From Planctomycetota bacterium (GTDB lineage Bacteria > Planctomycetota > Planctomycetia > Planctomycetales > Planctomycetaceae): DNA of 16,374 bases. The position numbers were made by a program, and so were the translations under genes. Positions 7,840 to 15,396 of this stretch are shown in pieces; the first letter of the stretch is position 1, and each line of letters starts with the position of its first letter. The notes under the pieces are model-generated. The model was not told the origin of the DNA. It did no database searches and worked only from the letters and a program-made list of their open reading frames with translations. The stretch spans positions 1 to 16,374 of the forward strand of contig QWOR01000268.1 in NCBI GenBank assembly GCA_003669575.1. The letters are read 5' to 3'.

Positions 7840-9117
7840 ATGCGGATGCAAATTGAAAAGAGTTCCAGTGGGCAACTGATGGAACTGCGTCTGACGGGAA
7901 TGCTCGACAACGATTCTTCGATGCATCTCAAGAACGAAATCGAGATGTGCACTCGTGAAGGGTGGCATCAGATCTTTCTCGACATGGGCGGTGTGACCTA
8001 CATGAGTTCTGCCGGAGTGTCCGTGCTGCTGATTGTGAAAAAGCAGCTGGCCGGATTGCACGGACGATTCGGTGTTCACAACGTCCTGCCTCAGGTCGAG
8101 GAAGTTCTACGCTTGATGAAACTCTGGGAACTGTTGCGATGTGATCCCGATACCGTTCGCACGGTGACGACGACCACAACGGTTCAATTGTCTTCGGCTG
8201 CGCAGATCGCGTCTGAAGCGGGCTATGAGTTTGAACTGTATTCATTACCGGCGGCCCGGCCACTGAAGTGTCAGATGATCGGTCATCCCGTGACACTGAT
8301 CTCATCTGCTTACCGACATTCCGTCATTCCCAAGACCCGCTTTGGTTCCAATTCTGTTGGTCTAGGGATGGGGTCGCTGGGAGATTTCGCAGACAATCGA
8401 ATTGGCGAGTTTCTGGCGGTGGCAGGAGGAGTCGCGCTGTCGCCGCAGAGGTATGGCGGGCTGCCGGACTACTCAATCGTCGAAGGTGAATTCGAACCTT
8501 CGGTTCAGATCCATTATGGAATGAAGCTGGAGGGTGACTGGCCGTTTCTCATCCGATTTGAACCGGTCGAGACCGGCTCCCCCATGGGGTTGTCGGCACT
8601 GATTCGTACGAGTCTAAAACTCACGAATTGCCACACGGCAGGCTTTTTGATCCTGGCCGACTGTGCCGGCCTCGTCGGTGCACAACTCCGCAGGCTCCCT
8701 CCGTCGGATGAGGTGAGTGAAGTGGATCCATTCGCGGTCCCGGGAATTCGTCACTGGCTGTCATACAGCGCCGAGAAAATCCATCGCCGCAATCTGGTAC
8801 TGATTGCAGGGCTCGCGACGAATGATTCCGTGTCTGAGGCTTCGCCGCTGAGAGGATTTCTTCGTCCGATGGATTCCCCTAATGGACTTGTCGGTCACTT
8901 TCATGCAGCCGTCTTCCCATACCGCCACATGAAGAAGCGAACCTTGCAGTTGGATTCGATGATCTCAGAGCTCTTTCAAAGTGGGTCCGTCCATGATGTG
9001 TTGCATCTCTTGCGAGATGATCGGCCCATTACTGGTCTGGGCGAGTCAGAACTTTTGGGCGGTGCGTGTTGGATTGCCCCCCTCCAGGATGTCACTCACG
9101 CGGAGGGCCAGGAATGA
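7840..9117 (+). CDS. STAS-domain protein fused to an uncharacterised C-terminal domain, first gene of ABC operon
   Basis: A 425-residue soluble protein with no signal peptide or membrane segment. Residues 1-100 form a STAS domain of the anti-sigma-factor antagonist kind. The core WHQIFLDMGGVTYMSSAGVSVLL carries Ser57 at the place phosphorylated in SpoIIAA/RsbV proteins. The remaining 310 residues (about 115-425) form a domain I cannot name, with conserved-looking blocks GEFLAVAGGVAL, FEPSVQIHYGMKLEG, CAGLVGAQLRR, GHFHAAVFPYR and GESELLGGACWIAPL. AAGGA precedes the start; ATG 7840 leaves 3 bases of spacing and ATG 7846 leaves 9, so 7846 is equally possible. The stop overlaps the permease start as ATGA, so translation of the two is coupled. 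STAS proteins are known to act in phospho-switches and, as MlaB, with an ABC ATPase. A regulatory or scaffolding role for the importer encoded next is my inference. Confidence 0.9.
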   Translation: MRMQIEKSSSGQLMELRLTGMLDNDSSMHLKNEIEMCTREGWHQIFLDMGGVTYMSSAGVSVLLIVKKQLAGLHGRFGVHNVLPQVEEVLRLMKLWELLRCDPDTVRTVTTTTTVQLSSAAQIASEAGYEFELYSLPAARPLKCQMIGHPVTLISSAYRHSVIPKTRFGSNSVGLGMGSLGDFADNRIGEFLAVAGGVALSPQRYGGLPDYSIVEGEFEPSVQIHYGMKLEGDWPFLIRFEPVETGSPMGLSALIRTSLKLTNCHTAGFLILADCAGLVGAQLRRLPPSDEVSEVDPFAVPGIRHWLSYSAEKIHRRNLVLIAGLATNDSVSEASPLRGFLRPMDSPNGLVGHFHAAVFPYRHMKKRTLQLDSMISELFQSGSVHDVLHLLRDDRPITGLGESELLGGACWIAPLQDVTHAEGQE

Positions 9118-10052
9118 CCTTACTCATCGGTTCACTGACAATTGCTCTCATCTTGTCGCTACTCGCATTTGGAATCTTGATCAGTTTCCGCGTTGTGGCG
9201 TTTGAAGATCTCACGGTCGACGGTTCGATGACCTTGGGGGGAGCCATGGCTGCAGCCATGATTGTGCGTGGAACTCATCCGGTGGTGGCCACCATGTGTG
9301 GTTCGTTGTCCGCGGCCGTTGCGGGCGCCGTGACGGCAACGCTGCACACAAAGTTTGGCATCAATCGCCTGTTGTCTGGGATTCTGGTGATGACCGGACT
9401 CTATTCCGTCAATTTGCGAGTGATGGGGAAGAGTAATCTCCCGCTGTTGTCACAGCGGACAGTGATGGATTACGCCGACGCCCTCTCGAAGAATGTGTTT
9501 CACGGACAATCGATCGTGCACCTGGCCGGATGGGAGGCCTCCGCACGCGACCTTTCCAGCCTGCTGCTGATGCTGTGTGTGACCACGACGATTGGTGGAC
9601 TATTGTTTGTGTTCTTTCGAACCAACCTCGGGCTGGCTGTTCAGGCAATCGGAGATAACAGCCGTATGATTCGCTCGTTGGGAGTCAATGTCGAGCTCAT
9701 GACGACGCTGGCCCTGTTTGTGGGAAATGGAGTGATTGGATTGTCGGGGGCACTGCTGGCCCAGTACCAGGGGTTCGCTGATGTCCAAATGGGGATCGGA
9801 ATGATGGTCTGGGGCATCGCCAGTGTCATTCTTGGAGAAACCTTGGTAGGCACAAAGAAAATCGGGTTCCTGATCTCCGGAGCCGTGATGGGCTCGATTC
9901 TTTTTCGTTTGTTAGTCGCAATTGCGCTCCGCTGGGGGCTGAATCCCAACGACCTGAAGCTGATTACTTCCGCTTTCGTGTTTGGGGCGCTGGTGGTGCC
10001 CAGGTTCATCTCTCGTGGCTCGCGACTGGTCCGGAGGAAACAGAATGCTTGA
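9114..10052 (+). CDS. ABC importer permease (COG4120 type)
   Basis: A 312-residue inner-membrane permease with about eight hydrophobic segments. Examples are LLIGSLTIALILSLLAFGIL at the N-terminus, SLLLMLCVTTTIGGLLFVFF in the middle, and KIGFLISGAVMGSILFRLLV near the end. The block FEDLTVDGSMTLGGA after the first segment is typical of uncharacterised permeases related to the branched-chain amino acid group. ATG 9114 is chosen over ATG 9066 because it overlaps the upstream stop as ATGA, has GGAGG just upstream, and puts the first membrane segment at the N-terminus. The partners are the ATPase encoded next (8-base overlap) and the substrate-binding protein after it. Transported substrates are known only for a few relatives, such as aromatic amino acids in TrpXYZ-like systems; the substrate here is unknown. 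Confidence 0.93.
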   Translation: MTLLIGSLTIALILSLLAFGILISFRVVAFEDLTVDGSMTLGGAMAAAMIVRGTHPVVATMCGSLSAAVAGAVTATLHTKFGINRLLSGILVMTGLYSVNLRVMGKSNLPLLSQRTVMDYADALSKNVFHGQSIVHLAGWEASARDLSSLLLMLCVTTTIGGLLFVFFRTNLGLAVQAIGDNSRMIRSLGVNVELMTTLALFVGNGVIGLSGALLAQYQGFADVQMGIGMMVWGIASVILGETLVGTKKIGFLISGAVMGSILFRLLVAIALRWGLNPNDLKLITSAFVFGALVVPRFISRGSRLVRRKQNA

Positions 10053-10857
10053 GATCCAAGATATTCGCAAAACATTCTTCGAGGGGACGCCGAACGAAGT
10101 GCAAGCGCTTCGCGGAGTGAGTCTTTCCATACAACGCGGATCGTTTGTCTGTGTCATAGGTACCAATGGATCTGGTAAATCGACCCTGTTGAATGCAGTG
10201 GCTGGCGCGTTCATCGTCGATTCCGGACAGATTGAACTCGATGGCACCGACATCACTCATTTTCCGGAACATCGCCGAGCAAAGCTGATCGGGCGAGTGT
10301 TCCAGGATCCCTTCAGTGGAACTGCTCCGTCGATGACGATTGCCGAGAATCTGGCCCTCGCATCTCGTCGTGGTCAATCACGAGGACTGACCTGGGCATT
10401 GACCCCGTCTCGACGGGAGAATTTGCGAGATCGTGTCGCTGCGATGGGATTGAATCTGGAAGATCGACTCAATAATCCGATCGGCACGCTCTCGGGCGGA
10501 CAGCGACAGTCGCTCACGCTGTTGATGGCTGCACTGGTCAAACCCTCTCTGCTGCTGCTTGACGAACATACGGCAGCGCTCGACCCGAAAAGTGCCGACC
10601 AGGTGATCCGTCTCACGCAGGACATTGTGAGCCGTGACCAGTTGACGACGTTAATGGTGACGCACTCGATGCACCAGGCCGCGCACCTGGGCGATCGTGT
10701 CGTCATGATGGACAAAGGACGCGTGGCGTGCGATATCTCGGGGCAGGAGAAAAAGCGGCTGCGCCCCGACGATCTCTTGTCGCGGTTCGAGGATCTGCGA
10801 CGCGCCAATCAGCTCGACGAATCAGCGGCGGAAATGCTTCGATCGCAGTATGTCTGA
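10045..10857 (+). CDS. ABC importer ATPase (COG1101 type)
   Basis: A 270-residue ATPase that powers the neighbouring permease. All nucleotide-binding motifs are intact: Walker A GTNGSGKST (39-47), Q-loop FQDPF (Gln87), signature LSGGQRQ (149-155), Walker B LLLLDE (169-174) followed by HTAALD, and switch histidine His207 in VTHSM. The length is normal for a single-domain ABC subunit. The start at 10045 has a strong GGAGG (10032-10036) and gives the family-typical N-terminus MLEIQDIRKTF; ATG 9982 lies inside the permease gene and lacks support. The 8-base overlap with the permease gene indicates coupled translation. Confidence 0.96.
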   Translation: MLEIQDIRKTFFEGTPNEVQALRGVSLSIQRGSFVCVIGTNGSGKSTLLNAVAGAFIVDSGQIELDGTDITHFPEHRRAKLIGRVFQDPFSGTAPSMTIAENLALASRRGQSRGLTWALTPSRRENLRDRVAAMGLNLEDRLNNPIGTLSGGQRQSLTLLMAALVKPSLLLLDEHTAALDPKSADQVIRLTQDIVSRDQLTTLMVTHSMHQAAHLGDRVVMMDKGRVACDISGQEKKRLRPDDLLSRFEDLRRANQLDESAAEMLRSQYV

Positions 10858-10897
10858 CGATCGATTGCCCATCGTTAATCCGCAACAGGAAACGTTC

Positions 10898-12007
10898 ATG
10901 AGCTGGCCTCAGCAAGTTCACTTGACCGCAGTCACGTTACTGAAGCATTTTGGAATCGGAACAGTACTGATTCTGGCTGCGGCGGCGATTCTGCTGATTT
11001 CTGATCCACGGCGAAATCAGGCGGCGAAATCCTCGACTGTGCCAAAGAAAATCGCGGTCATTAACTATGCGTCCGTTCCAGTCCTGGATGAGGGTGAAGC
11101 GGGACTCATGGCCGGGCTGGAGGAAGCTGGACTCGTTGATGGTAAAAATGTGGCTCTGAAGCGTTATAACGCCGAGGGTGATCGGGCGACGGCAATCCTG
11201 ATCGCAAAGGAAGTGGTCAGCAGCGACGTGGACGCAGTGATTACTCTCTCGACCCCCGTCCTACAGGCGGTGGCGAATGCGAACGCCGAGAGTCGTAAGA
11301 CGCACATCTTTACTCTGACAACAGATCCCTGGGGAGCGGAGGTTGGCGTCCGCAGCGAGAATCATGCGGACCATCCTCCTTATATGACAGGGCATGGAAC
11401 TCTCCAGCCGGTCGCTTCGTTGTTTCGCCTCGCTCGTGAGGCGAATCCGCAGTTAAAAAAGGTGGGAGTGGTCTGGAATCCCTCGGAATCGAATTCCGAA
11501 TCGTCGACAAAACTGGCTCGTGAAGTCTGCACACAGCTGGAAATCGAGCTGATTGAAGTGACCGTTGATTCCTCATCAGCCGTTCTTGACGCAACCAAAG
11601 CTCTCCTCGGAAGAGAGGTCGAAGCGATCTGGGCGGGAGGGGACAGCACGGTCGGTGCTGCGATCGACACCATGATCTCGACTGCAAGAGAAGCGGGAGT
11701 GCCTGTCTTTACCAATATGCCGGTGAACGTAAAACAGGGAGCCCTGTTTTCTCTGGGGGCCGATTACTTCACCGTTGGAAAGGCCAGTGGTCTACTGGCG
11801 GCACGTGTCATTCGGGGCGAGTCGCCTGCCGGAATTCCAGTCGACAATTTCGCCCCTGAGAATCTGGCTCTGAATAAGGTCTCTCAGGAACTGTTCAAAT
11901 CGAAATGGTTGATCGGTTCCGATTGGGAGCAGCGGGCGACACTCGTTGTTGATGGCCAGGGAATCCGAGCCGCCGCCCAAAAGCCTGTGAACGACTCACG
12001 CAAATAA
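10898..12007 (+). CDS. ABC importer substrate-binding protein, membrane anchored (COG2984 / ABC_sub_bind)
   Basis: A 369-residue extracytoplasmic binding protein. The mature part begins with KIAVINYASVPVLDEGEAGL and continues with ALKRYNAEGD, VDAVITLSTPVLQAV, IFTLTTDPWGAEVG, KKVGVVWNPSESNS, AIWAGGDSTV and GVPVFTNMPVNVKQGALFSL, the succession of blocks typical of the ABC_sub_bind family. The N-terminus has one hydrophobic segment (about 18-35, FGIGTVLILAAAAILLIS) without a lipobox cysteine, so it is probably membrane anchored or cleaved by signal peptidase I rather than being a lipoprotein. ATG 10898 is preferred because AGGAAA lies at good spacing; ATG 10850 would overlap the ATPase gene by 8 bases but has no ribosome binding site. 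This is the last gene of the operon. The ligand is unknown. Confidence 0.93.
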   Translation: MSWPQQVHLTAVTLLKHFGIGTVLILAAAAILLISDPRRNQAAKSSTVPKKIAVINYASVPVLDEGEAGLMAGLEEAGLVDGKNVALKRYNAEGDRATAILIAKEVVSSDVDAVITLSTPVLQAVANANAESRKTHIFTLTTDPWGAEVGVRSENHADHPPYMTGHGTLQPVASLFRLAREANPQLKKVGVVWNPSESNSESSTKLAREVCTQLEIELIEVTVDSSSAVLDATKALLGREVEAIWAGGDSTVGAAIDTMISTAREAGVPVFTNMPVNVKQGALFSLGADYFTVGKASGLLAARVIRGESPAGIPVDNFAPENLALNKVSQELFKSKWLIGSDWEQRATLVVDGQGIRAAAQKPVNDSRK

Positions 12008-12139
12008 TGCGATCTAATCCAAGCAGTCTATGGGTAGCCGGAATACAGATTCCCGTCATCTATTTCCTCAACTTCCGTCATAGCGAAATGTCGTTGCTGG
12101 TCGCCGGTCCATTGGTATCCCGAAGACGTGTTTGTCAGA

Positions 12140-12781
12140 TCAAGGCCCAGCTGGCGAATCGGACTGGGGCGCAACCATTGGTGGCTTGATTCGAATCAGC
12201 ACTTCATTTCTCCTCAGGATCCCTGGCGTAAAAGGTGGGTCGTATCCCGCCCGTTCTGCAATTCCCTCGCTTTCCAAACCTCGCGCCGCCATCCATTCGC
12301 GAAGTTTCCGCTCGTGTGCTTCAGCTTTCGCGGCATCCATGACTCCCGAGAAACGAATCACAGCAAAGCGACCTCCCATTCGTCTGCCAATCGTAACATT
12401 GGAAGCATTCGGTTCGGGAGCCCCTGCTTGAGCGATCGACAGGGGCATCACGAAACTCATCTTACCCTTCTGTTCCGATTTCCCTGGTTCCATGAAAACG
12501 GGGGTGGTCATCTCGATCTTTTGTTTCGACTCGTTCTTTCCGCTGATGTACCCAAATAATCGCATGAAGCTTCCGTCGTTGCCCCGGGCTTCGAAATTCG
12601 ATTCCGTGGAGACCAGTACCAGATCGGGGTACTGTCGAATTTCGACGTTTCCGTCAGTTTCGATGACATCGTACGCGGCAGATTCATAACCGGCTCGAGC
12701 GGCCACATTCCAGGCCAACGTCCCCAACAAAACGAGAAATCCAATTCCCCAGACGTAGAACATTCGTTTTCTCACAGTCAT
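12140..12781 (-). CDS. SOUL-family haem-binding-like protein, membrane anchored
   Basis: A 213-residue protein of the SOUL/p22HBP family, members of which bind haem or other tetrapyrroles in some organisms. The N-terminus has one hydrophobic segment (about 8-28, FYVWGIGFLVLLGTLAW), so the domain is probably exported and anchored or released. Family blocks are YDVIETDGNVEIRQYPDLVL, FMRLFGYISGKN (72-83), KIEMTTPVFM (88-97) and YDPPFTPGILRRNEV (180-194). ATG 12781 is chosen because GGAG lies directly upstream, although the spacing is short. The frame stays open up to 13033, but those extra 84 codons show no domain. It converges with the ABC operon, leaving 132 bases between the stops. Function in planctomycetes is not established. 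Confidence 0.9.
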   Translation of the reverse strand: MTVRKRMFYVWGIGFLVLLGTLAWNVAARAGYESAAYDVIETDGNVEIRQYPDLVLVSTESNFEARGNDGSFMRLFGYISGKNESKQKIEMTTPVFMEPGKSEQKGKMSFVMPLSIAQAGAPEPNASNVTIGRRMGGRFAVIRFSGVMDAAKAEAHERKLREWMAARGLESEGIAERAGYDPPFTPGILRRNEVLIRIKPPMVAPQSDSPAGP

Positions 12782-12844
12782 CTCTCCGGTTAACTGGATG
12801 GAAAAGTCCTTTGGAATTGTAGAGTGGAGCCATTTTGAGACCAG

Positions 12845-12970
12845 ATGTTCAAATGCCCAAGCGATACCTGCTCGAAGAATGTGATCAGCGGGATAGGAGG
12901 CCCGGGACTGGGGATGAACTACGGTGGCCGATCCAACTATCTCGGCGAGAACATCGTCTCCCGCATCAAG
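12845..12970 (+). pseudogene. Probable fragment of a DUF1559-type (prepilin-like) gene
   Basis: A plus-strand stretch reads MFKCPSDTCSKN, then GGPGLGMNYGGRSNYLGENI. CPSD followed by a Gly-rich NYxG block is the pattern of the middle of DUF1559 proteins, which are abundant in planctomycetes. A stop codon lies a few codons upstream and the N-terminal prepilin helix is absent. Downstream the usual TDGTSNT and C-terminal GDGSV blocks are missing as well. A strong intrinsic terminator on the same strand follows at 13044, as one would expect after such a gene. I infer a deletion remnant. The match is short, so chance similarity is possible. Confidence 0.4.
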
Positions 12971-12999
12971 TGTGCCGCTTCGCCGAATATCTGCTTGAT

Positions 13000-13019
13000 T
13001 CCATGCGTTTTTGCATGGA
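13000..13019. repeat. Inverted repeat, 7-base stem
   Basis: TCCATGC and GCATGGA are perfect complements around a GTTTTT loop. It lies 25 bases before the intrinsic terminator and could be an auxiliary transcript-end structure or chance. Confidence 0.5.
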
Positions 13020-13043
13020 TTCCGGTCCCTCATCGCCCATTTG

Positions 13044-13074
13044 GAAGCCCGGTGAATCGCCGGGTTTCTTTTTT
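13044..13074 (+). terminator. Intrinsic (rho-independent) terminator
   Basis: GAAGCCCGG pairs with CCGGGTTTC around a TGAATCG loop, giving a nine-pair stem with one G-T pair, and a run of six T follows directly. The T-run lies on the plus side only, so it acts on plus-strand transcripts. No intact plus-strand gene ends here; the only candidate is the probable DUF1559 fragment. Confidence 0.85.
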
Positions 13075-13141
13075 ATTGATATGGAGTTTATTGAGTGGTT
13101 GTCTGTGGAATGACGTAAATCGGCGGTGGGTGTTATCGGGG

Positions 13142-14347
13142 TCAGGTGGGAGACGCGGCATCTGGGAGGTGGGCCAGTCTTTCGTGGAGCAGGGTCAGCA
13201 CGATGGACAGGATCGCGGCTCCGATGGGGACTGCTTCCAGACCACCGAATCGGGTCAGGATACCGAGTGTTCCCGGGACAGCTGCGGCGCCGATCATCGC
13301 GGAGCCGACTTGGAAGCCAATGGCGTGGCTGGAGATCTCGGTGCCCAGACGCCGGGGTGAGCGAGACATCAGGCAGGGAAACACGGGGGCCAGGCCGAAC
13401 CCGATCAATGAGAGTCCTGTGAAGGTCAATGGAACCGAGGGGCACGTTGCGATCAGGACGGAACCAGTGACGGCCAGCAGCAGGCTGAGCCGCAGCAGGC
13501 GGTCGACCCCGAATTGATCGGCCACGAATCCAGAGATCACACGTCCGACCCCGATCGATCCCCAGTAGACCCCCACGGCCAGTCCAGCGGTGTCGGGGCG
13601 AATGTGGCGAGACTCAGTCAGTACGGTATAGGTCCACTGGCTGAACGTGACTTCCAGGCCGGTGTACAGAAAAAAGACCGCCATCTGAAGCCAGACGGTT
13701 GAATGCCGCAAGGCAACTTTGGCCCCGACTGTTGCCCGCTTCTCCTCCACAACAGCGGGGGGAGTACCCCAGGATCGGCAGGTGATCAGGAACATCGCTG
13801 ACAAGGCCAGCATTGTCCCTCCCATCGTTGCGTACCCCACGCTGTAATGGCGGCCGTGAGCGAGTACGTTCGACATCAGGACCGGCCCGATCAATGCCCC
13901 GAAGCAGTAGCAGGCATGCAGCCAGTTAACCTGTCGCGCCGACATGTGATGAGCTGCGTAGCCATTCAGCCCGGAATCGATCGCACCCGACCCCAGACCA
14001 TGCAGCAGTGCACAGAACAGGAAGGCAAGCCAGATCGGAGCGACCCCGAATCCAAACATGGCGGAAGCGACGAGACCGGTACTCACAGCCAGGACCAGAC
14101 CGATACCGTATACGTGCATCAACCGGCCAGCGAAGAAGCTGCTCAAGAGATAACCCAGGCCTGACACCACGAGTACGACGGCGATGGCCTCTTGGCGTCG
14201 ATGAAAAGTGTCTCGCACCGAGGGCCACGCGACTCCGATGACCGCGTCAGGCAACCCCAGACTGATAAAACTGATAAAGGCCAGCGCGAGTAGAAAGCCT
14301 CGGGGGCGGGCAGTGAGTGAGGGAGTCATTCCGGCGAGTTCTTTCAT
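13142..14347 (-). CDS. Major facilitator superfamily (MFS) transporter
   Basis: A 401-residue inner-membrane transporter with about 12 hydrophobic segments in two halves. Typical features are FISLGLPDAVIGVAWPS in the first helix, FAGRLMHVYG after the second (the usual MFS loop motif, degenerate here), ALLHGLGSGAIDSGLNGY in the fourth, and GVGRVISGFVADQFGVDRLL as the matching loop of the second half. The arrangement resembles the FucP-like and sugar-related MFS groups, but the substrate is unknown. The frame stays open 98 codons further upstream to 14641. That extension has no domain and would delay the first membrane helix, so I start at ATG 14347; ATG 14329 is also possible, and neither has a strong ribosome binding site. 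The gene diverges from the deacetylase gene. Confidence 0.88.
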   Translation of the reverse strand: MKELAGMTPSLTARPRGFLLALAFISFISLGLPDAVIGVAWPSVRDTFHRRQEAIAVVLVVSGLGYLLSSFFAGRLMHVYGIGLVLAVSTGLVASAMFGFGVAPIWLAFLFCALLHGLGSGAIDSGLNGYAAHHMSARQVNWLHACYCFGALIGPVLMSNVLAHGRHYSVGYATMGGTMLALSAMFLITCRSWGTPPAVVEEKRATVGAKVALRHSTVWLQMAVFFLYTGLEVTFSQWTYTVLTESRHIRPDTAGLAVGVYWGSIGVGRVISGFVADQFGVDRLLRLSLLLAVTGSVLIATCPSVPLTFTGLSLIGFGLAPVFPCLMSRSPRRLGTEISSHAIGFQVGSAMIGAAAVPGTLGILTRFGGLEAVPIGAAILSIVLTLLHERLAHLPDAASPT

Positions 14348-14640
14348 GCCATCCGTGACGGAGAACTTCCATGGAACCGCCGCGAGCAGATGCAGTGGCC
14401 GGACTGGTTGTGTCGGTCGCATTTTGGCAAGGAGGGGAATTCGCCGCAACAGGATTGTTCGCAGGCCGCGATCAGCAGAGGAGGCCTCACAGGGAATCAG
14501 ATCTCGGGGAACGGTCTGAAAACGATCTGGAGTCGATGGATCAATATTGAATACAGTTCCGTTGCGTTTCACCGTCCGGAATCCACTTGGAACCACAGCA
14601 AAAGTCGTCGGCATCACGATGTCGTGACTCCCCATTCGCA
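14348..14640. promoter_or_regulatory. Divergent region between MFS transporter and deacetylase
   Basis: About 293 bases separate the chosen starts and should contain both promoters. The minus frame is open throughout, which could mean a longer N-terminus for the transporter, but the translation shows no recognisable features. No clear promoter boxes or operators were identified. Confidence 0.35.
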
Positions 14641-15396
14641 ATGACAGAGAAATCCCCCCAGCTGGATGTTTCCCGTTCGTTCTGCATCATGCTGCATGAC
14701 GTGGCACCGATCTATGAGGCACATGTCGCGACGTTTACGAAGTCGCTGGCGCCGCTGGTAGGCAATGCCATGGCTGCAGCTGTGGTGCCATGCTGGGGTG
14801 GGGTACCCCTGTGCGAAAAGGATCGACCGTTTCTGGACCGTGTCTGTGCGGAGTACGCGAATATCCAACTGCACGGGTTCGAGCACTTTCGCCCTGGGCG
14901 CAAGGGGCTGGTCTCCATGATCGCCGATGGCAAGGACGAGATGAATGGCCTCGACCCGGCGGAGACCGATCGTCGACTGGCGGCGGGGCAGGAGATCCTG
15001 CAGCGTTGGATGGGGCGACCAGCCACCGGGTTCATTGCGCCGACATATAACATCGGGCATGCCACGCCGGACCGACTGGCGAAGTTTGGCATGCACTACA
15101 CGGTCGGTTATGGCCAAGTCGTGACATCGACCGGGCAGAAGCTGGCGTTGTCGAGCTGGATCTGGGATGTGTCGCCGATCCGACTGCTCTGCCGTGCGGG
15201 TTACCGGTGGGGAGAAATTCAGTACCGGTTCCGCCGCGATGCGTTGCCGTGCGTCGTCCTGCATCCGCTCGATCTGGATCGTGGATTTCTTCCACAGATA
15301 GAGCGGACCGTGAAGAAGCTGTTGGACGCGGGACGCGAGCCTGTATTGCTCGAGTCCTTCGGGTTTGGGTCTACGCCTTTACGTGTCTCGGCTTGA
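14641..15396 (+). CDS. Polysaccharide deacetylase-like protein (DUF2334)
   Basis: A 251-residue protein of the DUF2334 branch of the polysaccharide deacetylase superfamily, metal-dependent enzymes that remove acyl groups from sugars. Motifs in order are MLHDVAPIY (His19, Asp20), QLHGFEHF (His78, His82, candidate metal ligands), GFIAPTYNIG (130-139), replacing the usual RxPY block, and VVLHPLDLDRG (His208, Asp211). No signal peptide is seen, so it probably acts in the cytoplasm, on a precursor or lipid-linked sugar. The start at 14641 has no clear ribosome binding site; the upstream in-frame ATG 14587 adds only unlikely sequence. Its 3' end overlaps the convergent glycosyltransferase gene by 26 bases, and the pair may serve one glycan or glycolipid pathway (inference). 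Confidence 0.86.
   Translation: MTEKSPQLDVSRSFCIMLHDVAPIYEAHVATFTKSLAPLVGNAMAAAVVPCWGGVPLCEKDRPFLDRVCAEYANIQLHGFEHFRPGRKGLVSMIADGKDEMNGLDPAETDRRLAAGQEILQRWMGRPATGFIAPTYNIGHATPDRLAKFGMHYTVGYGQVVTSTGQKLALSSWIWDVSPIRLLCRAGYRWGEIQYRFRRDALPCVVLHPLDLDRGFLPQIERTVKKLLDAGREPVLLESFGFGSTPLRVSA

Noticed and set aside
11480..11500. Perfect hairpin TCGGAAT-CGA-ATTCCGA
   Set aside because: It lies within the coding sequence of the substrate-binding protein with no T-run, so it is unlikely to be a terminator or operator.
12008..12139. Possible bidirectional terminator between the ABC operon and the SOUL gene
   Set aside because: No stem-loop with a T-run was found on either strand.
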